Positions 30,716 through 37,381 of a stretch of DNA of 37,381 nucleotides are shown here, piece by piece. Each line of letters begins with the position of its first letter. The stretch's first letter is position 1. The DNA comes from Helicobacter cetorum (GTDB lineage Bacteria; Campylobacterota; Campylobacteria; Campylobacterales; BB28). The translations under genes were made by a program, and so were the position numbers. The notes under the pieces were generated by a model that searched no databases, was not told the origin of the DNA, and saw nothing but the letters and a program-made list of their open reading frames with translations. The DNA is taken from the NCBI GenBank assembly GCA_022729755.1, contig DZAZ01000010.1, positions 1-37,381 on the forward strand. The letters run 5' to 3'.

Positions 30716-31183
30716 ATCCTTTTGAATTTTACAATCTAGCTCAATTCCAGCTAGTTCTGAAGTTTGTTTGAGTTTTAAAAAAAGTTCCTCTAAAACAAAT
30801 CTTATTTGTTTTCGTTCAGTTTCAGTAATAGCCATTCCACCCTCACTATCTGGGTCAGTTGCTTGAATAAGTGCAGTTTGAAAGTCAGTGAATTTTTGAG
30901 AAATTTGAATAGAAAGTGCAAAAAACTTATGGATGTGAGAGTCTATTTCAAATTGATTTTTGTATTTTGCACCCTCACCACTCATAAGCCATTTAATATT
31001 TACATTTTTTCTATCAGCCAAAACCTCTAACTTTTCATAAGCAAAAACATTAATATCTTTTTTTCTAAACAAATCATAAGAAACACCAAGAAAATTAGAT
31101 AACTGTTTCATATTAGAAACTTCAGCAACTTCATAAGCCCTAATTAAAAAACTTTCAAATTTATCTTTTGAATTTTTAAACAT
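30713..31183 (-). CDS. CI-like phage repressor (HTH); ORF track extends to 31276 but the start is probably 31183
   Basis: KDKFESFLIRAYEVAEVSNMKQLSNFLGVSYDLFRKKDINVFAYEKLEVLADRKNVNIKWLMSGEGAKY; GGAG Shine-Dalgarno precedes ATGTTTAAAAAT at 31183. Confidence 0.8.
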   Translation of the reverse strand: MFKNSKDKFESFLIRAYEVAEVSNMKQLSNFLGVSYDLFRKKDINVFAYEKLEVLADRKNVNIKWLMSGEGAKYKNQFEIDSHIHKFFALSIQISQKFTDFQTALIQATDPDSEGGMAITETERKQIRFVLEELFLKLKQTSELAGIELDCKIQKD

Positions 31184-31195
31184 TTTTAACTCCAT

Positions 31196-31297
31196 AATGT
31201 AAAAATTACACATTTTTTTTACAATTAATGTAAAAAATTTAACATTTTTGATATAATTAATGTGTAAATCATACATTAAATGTAAAATTTACACATT
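31196..31297. promoter_or_regulatory. Four operator-like dyads AATGT-N9/10-ACATT between divergent regulators
   Basis: 31196-31214 AATGTAAAAATTACACATT; 31227-31246 AATGTAAAAAATTTAACATT; 31259-31277 AATGTGTAAATCATACATT; 31279-31297 AATGTAAAATTTACACATT. Confidence 0.85.
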
Positions 31298-31422
31298 TTT
31301 TCTAAAATTTTTCTATTTTTTGTTTATGAAGTACAATACTATATGATTTTACATTAAAATTTATTTAAATTAGTATAATTTTTTATAAATAAATTAGAAT
31401 TTGTAAAAAAAAGGAGTGTAAA

Positions 31423-31896
31423 ATGAAATTAGCTAACGAAAATTTTAAAAAAGTTAGAAAACAATTAAGATACAAACAAATAGATTTTGATGAAATTTTA
31501 GATTTATCAAAACAAAGGTCAAGTTCAATAGAAAATGAAAGAAGTAATGTAGATGATGAAATATTAAAAAAACTTAGAGATAAATTTAATATAAATCCTA
31601 TGTTTGTATTATTTGGAGAAGGTGAAATGTTTTTAAAGCCTGAAAATGTAACAAATGAGGAAAGTTCAGAAAAAACTGAAAAAAAAATAATAAATGGCGA
31701 TAATAATAAGATTAGTATAAATAGTGGAAGTCATTTTAAAAATTATGAGAATGCAACTATTAGCAAAAATATATTAAATAATAATCAAAACAACAAAATA
31801 AGTGAATTAATAAATATGTATGAACATATACCTCCTATTGAACAAGAAATAATATATCACGAACTTAAACTAAGATACTTAAAAGCTCAAATTTAA
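31423..31896 (+). CDS. XRE-type HTH regulator
   Basis: FKKVRKQLRYKQIDFDEILDLSKQRSSSIENERSNVDDEILKKLRDKFNINPMFVLFGEGEMFL; divergent from CI-like gene. Confidence 0.75.
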   Translation: MKLANENFKKVRKQLRYKQIDFDEILDLSKQRSSSIENERSNVDDEILKKLRDKFNINPMFVLFGEGEMFLKPENVTNEESSEKTEKKIINGDNNKISINSGSHFKNYENATISKNILNNNQNNKISELINMYEHIPPIEQEIIYHELKLRYLKAQI

Positions 31897-31897
31897 T

Positions 31898-32383
31898 TCA
31901 TTCACTAAAATTAAAAGTCTTACCATCTATAGTAATATTTACTGAATTTAAAGATTTAAGACCATCTTTAGTTCTAGATTTAAATTTAAGAATAATAACT
32001 TTAGTAATAAAAGAACCAAAATAATATGAATATATATTAAAAATTTTTAAATTTGTATAAATAAAATTTAACTCTTCAAGAGTGAAATTATTATAAAACA
32101 TTCTATTATAATCTTTTAAAATATTTTTAATATAAGTAATTTCAGATTCAGATGAAACTCCAAATTTTTCAAAAAATGAAAAATCATTATCTATGTTTTG
32201 AGAAAAAATCTCAACCAAATTATTAACTAACTCATCTCTTGTAAATGGAATAGAAACAGCTTGAGGTGGGGAAACTTCGATAGGTTCGGAGCTAGGAGAA
32301 AACTTATAAAATAGCAAAGCAACAACTAATCCTGTAACAAAAAGAAAGAAAGTAATCTCAATGTACGAAAAAGCCCTTTTCAT
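31898..32383 (-). CDS. prepilin/pseudopilin-like N-terminus membrane protein, unknown C-terminal domain
   Basis: MKRA|FSYIEITFFLFVTGLVVALLFY: short charged leader, Phe+1, Glu+5 and hydrophobic segment as in class III prepilin signals. Confidence 0.6.
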   Translation of the reverse strand: MKRAFSYIEITFFLFVTGLVVALLFYKFSPSSEPIEVSPPQAVSIPFTRDELVNNLVEIFSQNIDNDFSFFEKFGVSSESEITYIKNILKDYNRMFYNNFTLEELNFIYTNLKIFNIYSYYFGSFITKVIILKFKSRTKDGLKSLNSVNITIDGKTFNFSE

Positions 32384-32514
32384 AAAACAACCCTTAAATA
32401 AAATGATTACAAAATTATAGTAAAAAAAAGTGAAAAAAAAGTGAAATTTTGGAAATTTGATGAGTTAATTGTGTTGATGGGGGGAGAAAGTGAGGATTAA
32501 AATTTAAAAAAAAA

Positions 32515-32790
32515 TCAAACATAATCATATTGAAAAAATTTATCAAAATCATAAATATTAAATGCAGGAAAATATTTTAAAATTAAATTATCATCCCAAG
32601 AATGTTCCCTTTTTCTCTCTAAAAAATCATCAATTGTAATAGCAATTATTTTATGCTTATTTTCTCTAACCAATATATAGTCATCATCTAAATAACTGTT
32701 ATCAGATTTTTTAGGTTTGCCAACAGATAAATATAAAACATCTGAATTTTCATCATATATCAAATGAAAATCATCAATTACCATTTTCAT
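32515..32790 (-). CDS. DUF2283-like small protein (start revised from the ORF track)
   Basis: MKMVIDDFHLIYDENSDVLYLSVGKPKKSDNSYLDDDYILVRENKHKIIAITIDDF; the upstream extension in the ORF track overlaps the neighbouring gene. Confidence 0.7.
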   Translation of the reverse strand: MKMVIDDFHLIYDENSDVLYLSVGKPKKSDNSYLDDDYILVRENKHKIIAITIDDFLERKREHSWDDNLILKYFPAFNIYDFDKFFQYDYV

Positions 32791-33142
32791 ATTTACTCCA
32801 TTTAATTTTACCTTTTGAAATAGTATTATTCCCATCATAAGCAGTAATAACAATCGATTTAATGCCATTAATATCTTTAGTAGCAACAAAAGTTCCACTT
32901 AATTGAATATTACTTATAGAGTTAGCTTTAAAATACAATTCTGTATCAGATTTTCTACCCTCTCTTATAATATCAGGATTTTCAATAGTCATTTTAACAT
33001 CTTCTAAATGATTCTCCATTTCGGGATGACCCTCTATAATATGCTCCTCCCAAGTATCTTCAAATAAAGTAACTATTTTATTTCTAGGGTCTTGTATTTG
33101 TAATTTAATTTTTCTAATTGAAAAATCAGAATTATCAATCAT
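32774..33142 (-). CDS. PBECR-like (phage barnase/EndoU/colicin/RelE-like) putative nuclease
   Basis: LFEDTWEEHIIEGHPEMENHLEDVKMTIENPDIIREG pattern; overlaps the DUF2283-like gene. Confidence 0.55.
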   Translation of the reverse strand: MIDNSDFSIRKIKLQIQDPRNKIVTLFEDTWEEHIIEGHPEMENHLEDVKMTIENPDIIREGRKSDTELYFKANSISNIQLSGTFVATKDINGIKSIVITAYDGNNTISKGKIKWSKYENGN

Positions 33143-33381
33143 TATTTTTGCTTTTTATTAAGAATATTATTTAAACTATCTCTTAATATAACAGCTTGTT
33201 CATAAGAAATTCTCATAATAGTATGAATTTTAATTTCACTTTTATCTATAGAACCTTTAAATGAAGTAACACCAAAACCTATACCTACATCAGTATTAGT
33301 AGTTTGAGTAAAAGTAGTATTAGCATACCTAGTTTCAATTTCACTAACATTTAAATCTAAACTAGCACTATCTTTAAGCAT
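33142..33381 (-). CDS. DUF3467-like small protein
   Basis: ETRYANTTFTQTTNTDVGIGFGVTSF...IMRISYEQAVILRDSLNNIL. Confidence 0.5.
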   Translation of the reverse strand: MLKDSASLDLNVSEIETRYANTTFTQTTNTDVGIGFGVTSFKGSIDKSEIKIHTIMRISYEQAVILRDSLNNILNKKQK

Positions 33382-33471
33382 TTTTAATTCCTTTTTTAAT
33401 ATAAATAAAAAAAATTGTACTAATTATTGAATTAAAAAAAAGTGAAATTTTGAAAATTCAATAAATCAATA

Positions 33472-33687
33472 TCATAAAAGCTGAAGTTCCCTCTCATCAA
33501 GAAAAACAATTTCAACTTTCAATTGTGTAAATAAAGTTAATAACATATCTATTTTATCAAGAAATTTTAAAAGCTGAAATTGAATTTCAGGATATTGATG
33601 AAAATAATCTTTTAACTTTAAAAGTTCATCAAAATATTTTTGAATAATTATTTCATTAATTTCAAGAAAATCATAAAAAAAATCCAA
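33472..33687 (-). CDS. small hypothetical protein (71 aa)
   Basis: Open frame in co-oriented right-arm cluster. Confidence 0.45.
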   Translation of the reverse strand: MDFFYDFLEINEIIIQKYFDELLKLKDYFHQYPEIQFQLLKFLDKIDMLLTLFTQLKVEIVFLDERELQLL

Positions 33688-33690
33688 AAT

Positions 33691-33948
33691 TTAATCCTTT
33701 TTACTTTTTTTAACTTCAATCGTATAAACTTTATCAATAGAAACAAAGTCATCGATACAAACTAAATCAAACTGCAAAAATAAAAACTTGAGTTTAAGTT
33801 TTTTAGATGTTTTAAATTTAATCGAAAAATCATCAAAAACTTTTTTTAAAATCTCTTTAGTTAAATCTTTATTTTCACACCCAAAAATAAAAATATCATC
33901 ATTGTTAATTTCAGTAATTTTAATAAATTTTTTTTCCACAAAAGACAT
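33691..33948 (-). CDS. hypothetical protein (85 aa); its 3' end recurs at 34884-34951
   Basis: ATG with SD-like AAAAAAGGATTTTTTATG; C-terminus IDDFVSIDKVYTIEVKKSKKD. Confidence 0.6.
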   Translation of the reverse strand: MSFVEKKFIKITEINNDDIFIFGCENKDLTKEILKKVFDDFSIKFKTSKKLKLKFLFLQFDLVCIDDFVSIDKVYTIEVKKSKKD

Positions 33949-34112
33949 AAAAAATCCTTTTTTTGATTAATTTTAACTCGAAACTTAAACCAATCCTTAA
34001 ATTAAAAATAGCTTTATTACATACACACAAATACAACTACGGACAGTGAAGCAAAACTTAAAAATTTTAAAGTAGCCGAATTTTAGGGAGTTTTTAAAAT
34101 ATTGACTGGGTT

Positions 34113-34242
34113 TATGGGTAGTGCCGTAAAAGGATAATTCTTAGGAGTTTCCTTAAAGATAAATATTAAAGCTTTTTTTAATATTTAAGTGTTCATTTTG
34201 AATAAATTTTGAGTAAGTTTTGGTAATTTGTTCGATACTTGA
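34113..34242 (+). repeat. Right direct repeat (attR region plus a copy of the int 3' end)
   Basis: 130 bp, one mismatch to 18001-18130; similarity stops at both edges. Confidence 0.95.
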
Positions 34243-34336
34243 AAAATAAGAACATAAAATTAAGATTAAAAGCCTAAATGGATATAATTTTTTCAAATAT
34301 TTAAGGGAATACGACAATTAAAAGAATTTTAAAAGT

Positions 34337-34702
34337 ATGAGCGAATTATTAAAACTAGGTGAAGAACAAGGTTTATTTGAGTTTACAGAAAACAAAACAC
34401 ATATTATTTATAAAACTACTCAAAACAAAGGACTAGGAAGTAAGCAAACTTGGAATGAGACAGAAGAGAAAGTAAGAGCTGAAGTTTTGACAAAATATGT
34501 TCTTGAATATGAATATCCACTTAAAAATATAAAAATTGAAGTACTAGTAAAAAGAGGTAGTGGAGATAAAGATAAAAATAGAGCAGATATTATTATTTAC
34601 ACAAATGAAAAACACACAAAAGATTATATTGTTATTGAAACAAAAACAAAAGAGTTTAAAGATATAAAAGAAGCAAAAGACCACAAGCTATATATGGAGT
34701 AA
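34337..34702 (+). pseudogene. N-terminal fragment of a type I R-M subunit (HSDR_N-like domain)
   Basis: EEKVRAEVLTKYVLEYEYPLKNIKIEVLVKRGSGDKDKNRADIIIYTNEKHTKDYIVIETKTKE then a premature stop. Confidence 0.65.
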
Positions 34703-34748
34703 TTTCATTATATTATGTAGGATACAATCTAATAAATAAGGCTCAAAA

Positions 34749-34841
34749 ATGAAAGAATTTTCGATAATTATAGCAATAATAGGGACTTTAGCTTGGATAG
34801 TATTGTTTGTAGTGAATACAAAAAAAACTACTCATAAATAA
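34749..34841 (+). CDS. 30-aa single-TM small protein
   Basis: ATG...TAA: MKEFSIIIAIIGTLAWIVLFVVNTKKTTHK; below ORF-track cut-off. Confidence 0.35.
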   Translation: MKEFSIIIAIIGTLAWIVLFVVNTKKTTHK

Positions 34842-34883
34842 AAAACTATTTTTTTAAAATATAAAGTGAAATTTTTCACCTAT

Positions 34884-34951
34884 AATCCTTTTTACTCTTT
34901 TTAACTTCAATCATATAAACTTTGTCGATAGAAACAAAATCATCAATATTC
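34884..34951 (-). pseudogene. Diverged 3' remnant of the right-arm 85-aa gene
   Basis: Reverse reading gives IDDFVSIDKVYMIEVKKSKKD vs IDDFVSIDKVYTIEVKKSKKD of 33691-33948; ~90% nucleotide identity by eye. Confidence 0.85.
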
Positions 34952-35061
34952 TTATTTTATAAGTTTTTAGCTATATAAGAAATGGCAAAAGAAAGTGCAA
35001 GTAAGTTTATGAGATTATAAAAGTTTAAGTATAATAAAAAATATTGTAAATAAGGAATAGT

Positions 35062-35190
35062 ATGAATAATAATATTAAATCATATTTTGAAAAAATAAAT
35101 CAAAATAAAAAACAAATTCAAACCCTTGAAAACTTGCGAGATACACTCTTGCCAAAGCTTTTGAGCGGGGAAGTTAGGGTGGGGATATGA
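35062..35190 (+). pseudogene. C-terminal remnant of a type I restriction specificity subunit (HsdS)
   Basis: MNNNIKSYFEKINQNKKQIQTLENLRDTLLPKLLSGEVRVGI; typical HsdS tail. Confidence 0.8.
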
Positions 35191-36074
35191 AAATTTGCAT
35201 ATCATCAACTTTTATCGATTTAATCGAGTACAGAAATGTTGCCCTTGAAGTTTGTGATATTTTTAAAGTGCAACAACTTGTAATGGAAATAATGTTTAGC
35301 AAAACAGAAACTCCAGTTGAAGCTTCTTTGGAGCTAGTTAGGAATTGCGATATTTATATTTGTATACTTGGCAAAAGGTATGGAACGATTCCTACTGAAT
35401 ACGAGAAAAGCATTACGAATTTAGAATATGAAGAAGCTGTAAGTCTTTCTAAGCCAATTCATATTTTTATTTTAGATGATTCAAATAAAGAAGAAAAATT
35501 ACAAAAATTTATTAATGAAATTAAACAAAAACATGTTTATAGTCTTGTTAAGGATAAGCATGATTTTAGAAGTAAACTATTAAATACTTTGAGACAAAAT
35601 CATTTCAAAGAATTGAAAATAGACAGTCAGTTTTTAGTTGACTTAGAAGCTGAACATTTTAAGTTAAATGACCATGGACTTGCGATGGATTTTATTTCAA
35701 GCAAAGATACATTGGAATTACTGAATATTTTTTCAGAAAACATAAGTGGACTTCAAAATATGCATAGCTGGATTTCATCATCAAATGACAAATTGGAAGA
35801 TGATTTAAAAAAGCTTATGCAAAAAGTTGGTTGTGATAGTGAAAAATTAAATTCAGTACCATATTATGAAAATCCTTTTATTAATAGGGATTGGGAAACA
35901 ATAGCTTTAGGCTTTCCAAATTGGATGAATGCACTTAGACTATCATTTCTAAATTTACAAGTACGACTTTTAGAATATGAAGTTCAGAGGAGTGAAAGTG
36001 AAGAATATGCAGAAGCTTTAAATAAAGCAAAGGCAGAATTATTTGACTTTATAGGTGTTTCACATGTTGATTAA
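35187..36074 (+). CDS. DUF4062 domain protein
   Basis: MKICISSTFIDLIEYRNVALE...SLELVRNCDIYICILGKRYGTIP; ATGA overlap with the hsdS remnant. Confidence 0.85.
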   Translation: MKICISSTFIDLIEYRNVALEVCDIFKVQQLVMEIMFSKTETPVEASLELVRNCDIYICILGKRYGTIPTEYEKSITNLEYEEAVSLSKPIHIFILDDSNKEEKLQKFINEIKQKHVYSLVKDKHDFRSKLLNTLRQNHFKELKIDSQFLVDLEAEHFKLNDHGLAMDFISSKDTLELLNIFSENISGLQNMHSWISSSNDKLEDDLKKLMQKVGCDSEKLNSVPYYENPFINRDWETIALGFPNWMNALRLSFLNLQVRLLEYEVQRSESEEYAEALNKAKAELFDFIGVSHVD

Positions 36075-36078
36075 GGAA

Positions 36079-36132
36079 CAAATCCAAATTCTTGAAAACA
36101 CTCTTGTCAAAGCTTTTGAGTGGGGAAGTTAG
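36079..36132 (+). repeat. Second copy of the hsdS 3' tail (with internal deletion)
   Basis: caaatccaaattcttgaaaacactcttgtcaaagcttttgagtggggaagttag vs 35113-35177. Confidence 0.85.
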
Positions 36133-36138
36133 ACTTTA

Positions 36139-36756
36139 ATGCTACAAAAAATAAATATTCAAGATGAAAATAAATTAAACTTATTAAACATAAAATGGCA
36201 AGTACTATTTGAAGAAATCAACAAATCCAAACAAAATATATGTGTTATCCCAAAAAATAGTGAATTACTTAGATTGCTAATCGCAGGAGAAGATCATAGA
36301 TTTAAATTTCATAGTGGTGTGGATGTAATTGCACTAATAAGAGCTTCTTGGAAAACATTAATTTTAAAACAAAGAGAGGGTGGATCGACAATAGCTATGC
36401 AATTAGTTCGTGTTTTAACTGGTAAATATGATAAGACTATAGATAGAAAGTTAGAAGAGATGTTTTTGGCTTATAAACTTACCAAATATGTTTCAAAACA
36501 AGAAATTTTATCTTTGTATTTATCAGTTGCTTATTTTGGTTGGAATATGCATGGCATTAGTCAGGCTTGCAAAGTACTAAAATTTAATTTAAATAATTTA
36601 ACTCTCGAAGAATCAGCAAGTTTAATTGCTCGTCTAAAGTATCCAGAACCAAAAAATATTTCAGAACAGAGAAATAGTCAAATTAAAAATAGAACAAAAT
36701 ATATATTAAAACGGTACAACACATTAAAAATCAAGGATAAATATGCTTCCTTTTAA
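36139..36756 (+). CDS. GT51-family peptidoglycan transglycosylase-like protein without obvious TM anchor
   Basis: AGEDHRFKFHSGVD, GGSTIAMQLVR, DRKLEEMFLAYKLTKYVSKQEILSLYLSVAYFG: canonical GT51 motifs. Confidence 0.85.
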   Translation: MLQKINIQDENKLNLLNIKWQVLFEEINKSKQNICVIPKNSELLRLLIAGEDHRFKFHSGVDVIALIRASWKTLILKQREGGSTIAMQLVRVLTGKYDKTIDRKLEEMFLAYKLTKYVSKQEILSLYLSVAYFGWNMHGISQACKVLKFNLNNLTLEESASLIARLKYPEPKNISEQRNSQIKNRTKYILKRYNTLKIKDKYASF

Positions 36757-37228
36757 AGTTCCATCAATATTTCAAGATTTTTCAGAACAATATCCTAAAG
36801 CACATCAAATTCAAACTATTGCAAAAAATGGAGGAAATTATGCACGAAATTCAATTGCTAGATTATGGCTTTCAGAGGGAATACCTTATGCCTTTAAAGA
36901 ATCTCCTATCCTATACGAGGAAATTCGCTCATGGCTTGCAACAAGATTAGATATTGATCCAAAAGAAATAAGCATGACTGGGAGTGGTCGTATTGGACAA
37001 TCCTTGGCTCCTTCAAAATTAGGAACAGATTTTAGTGAAAAATCAGATTTAGACCTTTTTATAATATCAGAAAAATTGCTTGATAGATTACGAAATGATT
37101 TTAATAATTGGTCTTTTGATTTTGAATCTGGTCGTATTCAGCCTAAAAATGAAACAGAAGAAAAGTATTGGAAAGATAATTTATCAAGAGGACATACATA
37201 TTTCTCAAGGGGATTTTTTGATTGTTAA
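36743..37228 (+). pseudogene. nucleotidyltransferase (pol-beta-like), probably truncated by an insertion sequence
   Basis: MTGSGRIGQSLAPSKLGTDFSEKSDLDLFII (GS...DxD pattern); 14-bp overlap with GT51 ORF; frame ends at a TGTTAAG junction with transposase-like sequence. Confidence 0.7.
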
Positions 37229-37381
37229 GTCCCTTTCTATAGTCATTTAAATGCAACTCTCTTTCCGCACTTTTAAATGTCTCAATATCAACTTTAAACA
37301 ACTCTGGTTTTTCGTTAAACCAACTTTCTAAACACTCAATCGGGGTTTTACGACTTATCCCTGAATGTTTGATATGATGGT
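37223..37381 (-). mobile_element. 3' end of an IS (DDE transposase C-terminal fragment; runs off the window)
   Basis: Reverse reading: HHIKHSGISRKTPIECLESWFNEKPELFKVDIETFKSAERELHLNDYRKGLN; abrupt junction with NTase ORF. Confidence 0.6.

Larger units (their letters stand above)
18001..34242. mobile_element. ~16.1 kb integrative, phage-like element inserted at the 3' end of the gspF-like gene
   Basis: Flanked by 130 bp direct repeats 16112 bp apart; contains integrase, AlpA-like, Rep, lysozyme, tail collar, CI/XRE regulators. Every gene from int to the 140-aa ORF is on the minus strand. Confidence 0.9.

Noticed and set aside
32791-32898. Leu-rich N-terminal extension of the DUF2283-like ORF (MELLLLLKILMALNRLLLLLMMGII)
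   Set aside because: Out-of-frame reading through the PBECR-like gene; the internal Met at 32790 gives the conserved DUF2283-like start.
21661-33960. Recurrent AAAAAGGATTTTT just upstream of several minus-strand start codons
   Set aside because: Explained as Shine-Dalgarno-containing translation starts; not a separate regulatory motif without further evidence.
18001-34242. Classification as an inovirus/filamentous prophage
   Set aside because: RstA-like Rep fits, but no pI/Zot-type ATPase or typical small coat protein is recognisable, and lysozyme plus tail collar are atypical for inoviruses.

Overview
AT-rich window that looks like Campylobacterota (Arcobacter/Sulfurimonas-like, inferred from gene content). 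Bases 1 to ~18025 are ordinary chromosome: clpX (partial), lpxA, fabZ, a DHH phosphoesterase, an M23 peptidase, minC, lpxC, tsaB-like, thrB, ylxR, infB, rbfA, rimP, ribD, an NDP-sugar epimerase, priA, a PMT-family glycosyltransferase and a GspF/PilC-type gene. At the 3' end of the gspF-like gene sits a ~16.1 kb integrative element (about 18.0-34.2 kb). It is bounded by 130 bp direct repeats (18001-18130 and 34113-34242, one mismatch). It encodes a tyrosine integrase, an AlpA-like protein, a rolling-circle-type Rep, a possible ssDNA-binding protein, a GH24 lysozyme, a tail-collar protein, a fibre-like protein with a 75-bp tandem repeat, an AIM24-like protein, many small unknown proteins, divergent CI/XRE regulators with four operator-like dyads, and a hairpin-rich ~0.8 kb region without long ORFs. 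I recognise no terminase, portal, major capsid or Zot-type ATPase. It is the best candidate here for an undescribed system: a phage-like or satellite-like replicon with unknown virion or transfer machinery. Its right arm carries a prepilin-like protein and a PBECR-like/DUF2283 pair. Downstream (34.3-37.4 kb) is a degraded defence-island-like region: type I R-M remnants, a duplicated hsdS tail, DUF4062, and a TM-less GT51 transglycosylase overlapping a nucleotidyltransferase that appears interrupted by an IS. All family calls come from reading motifs by eye; no database search was run.
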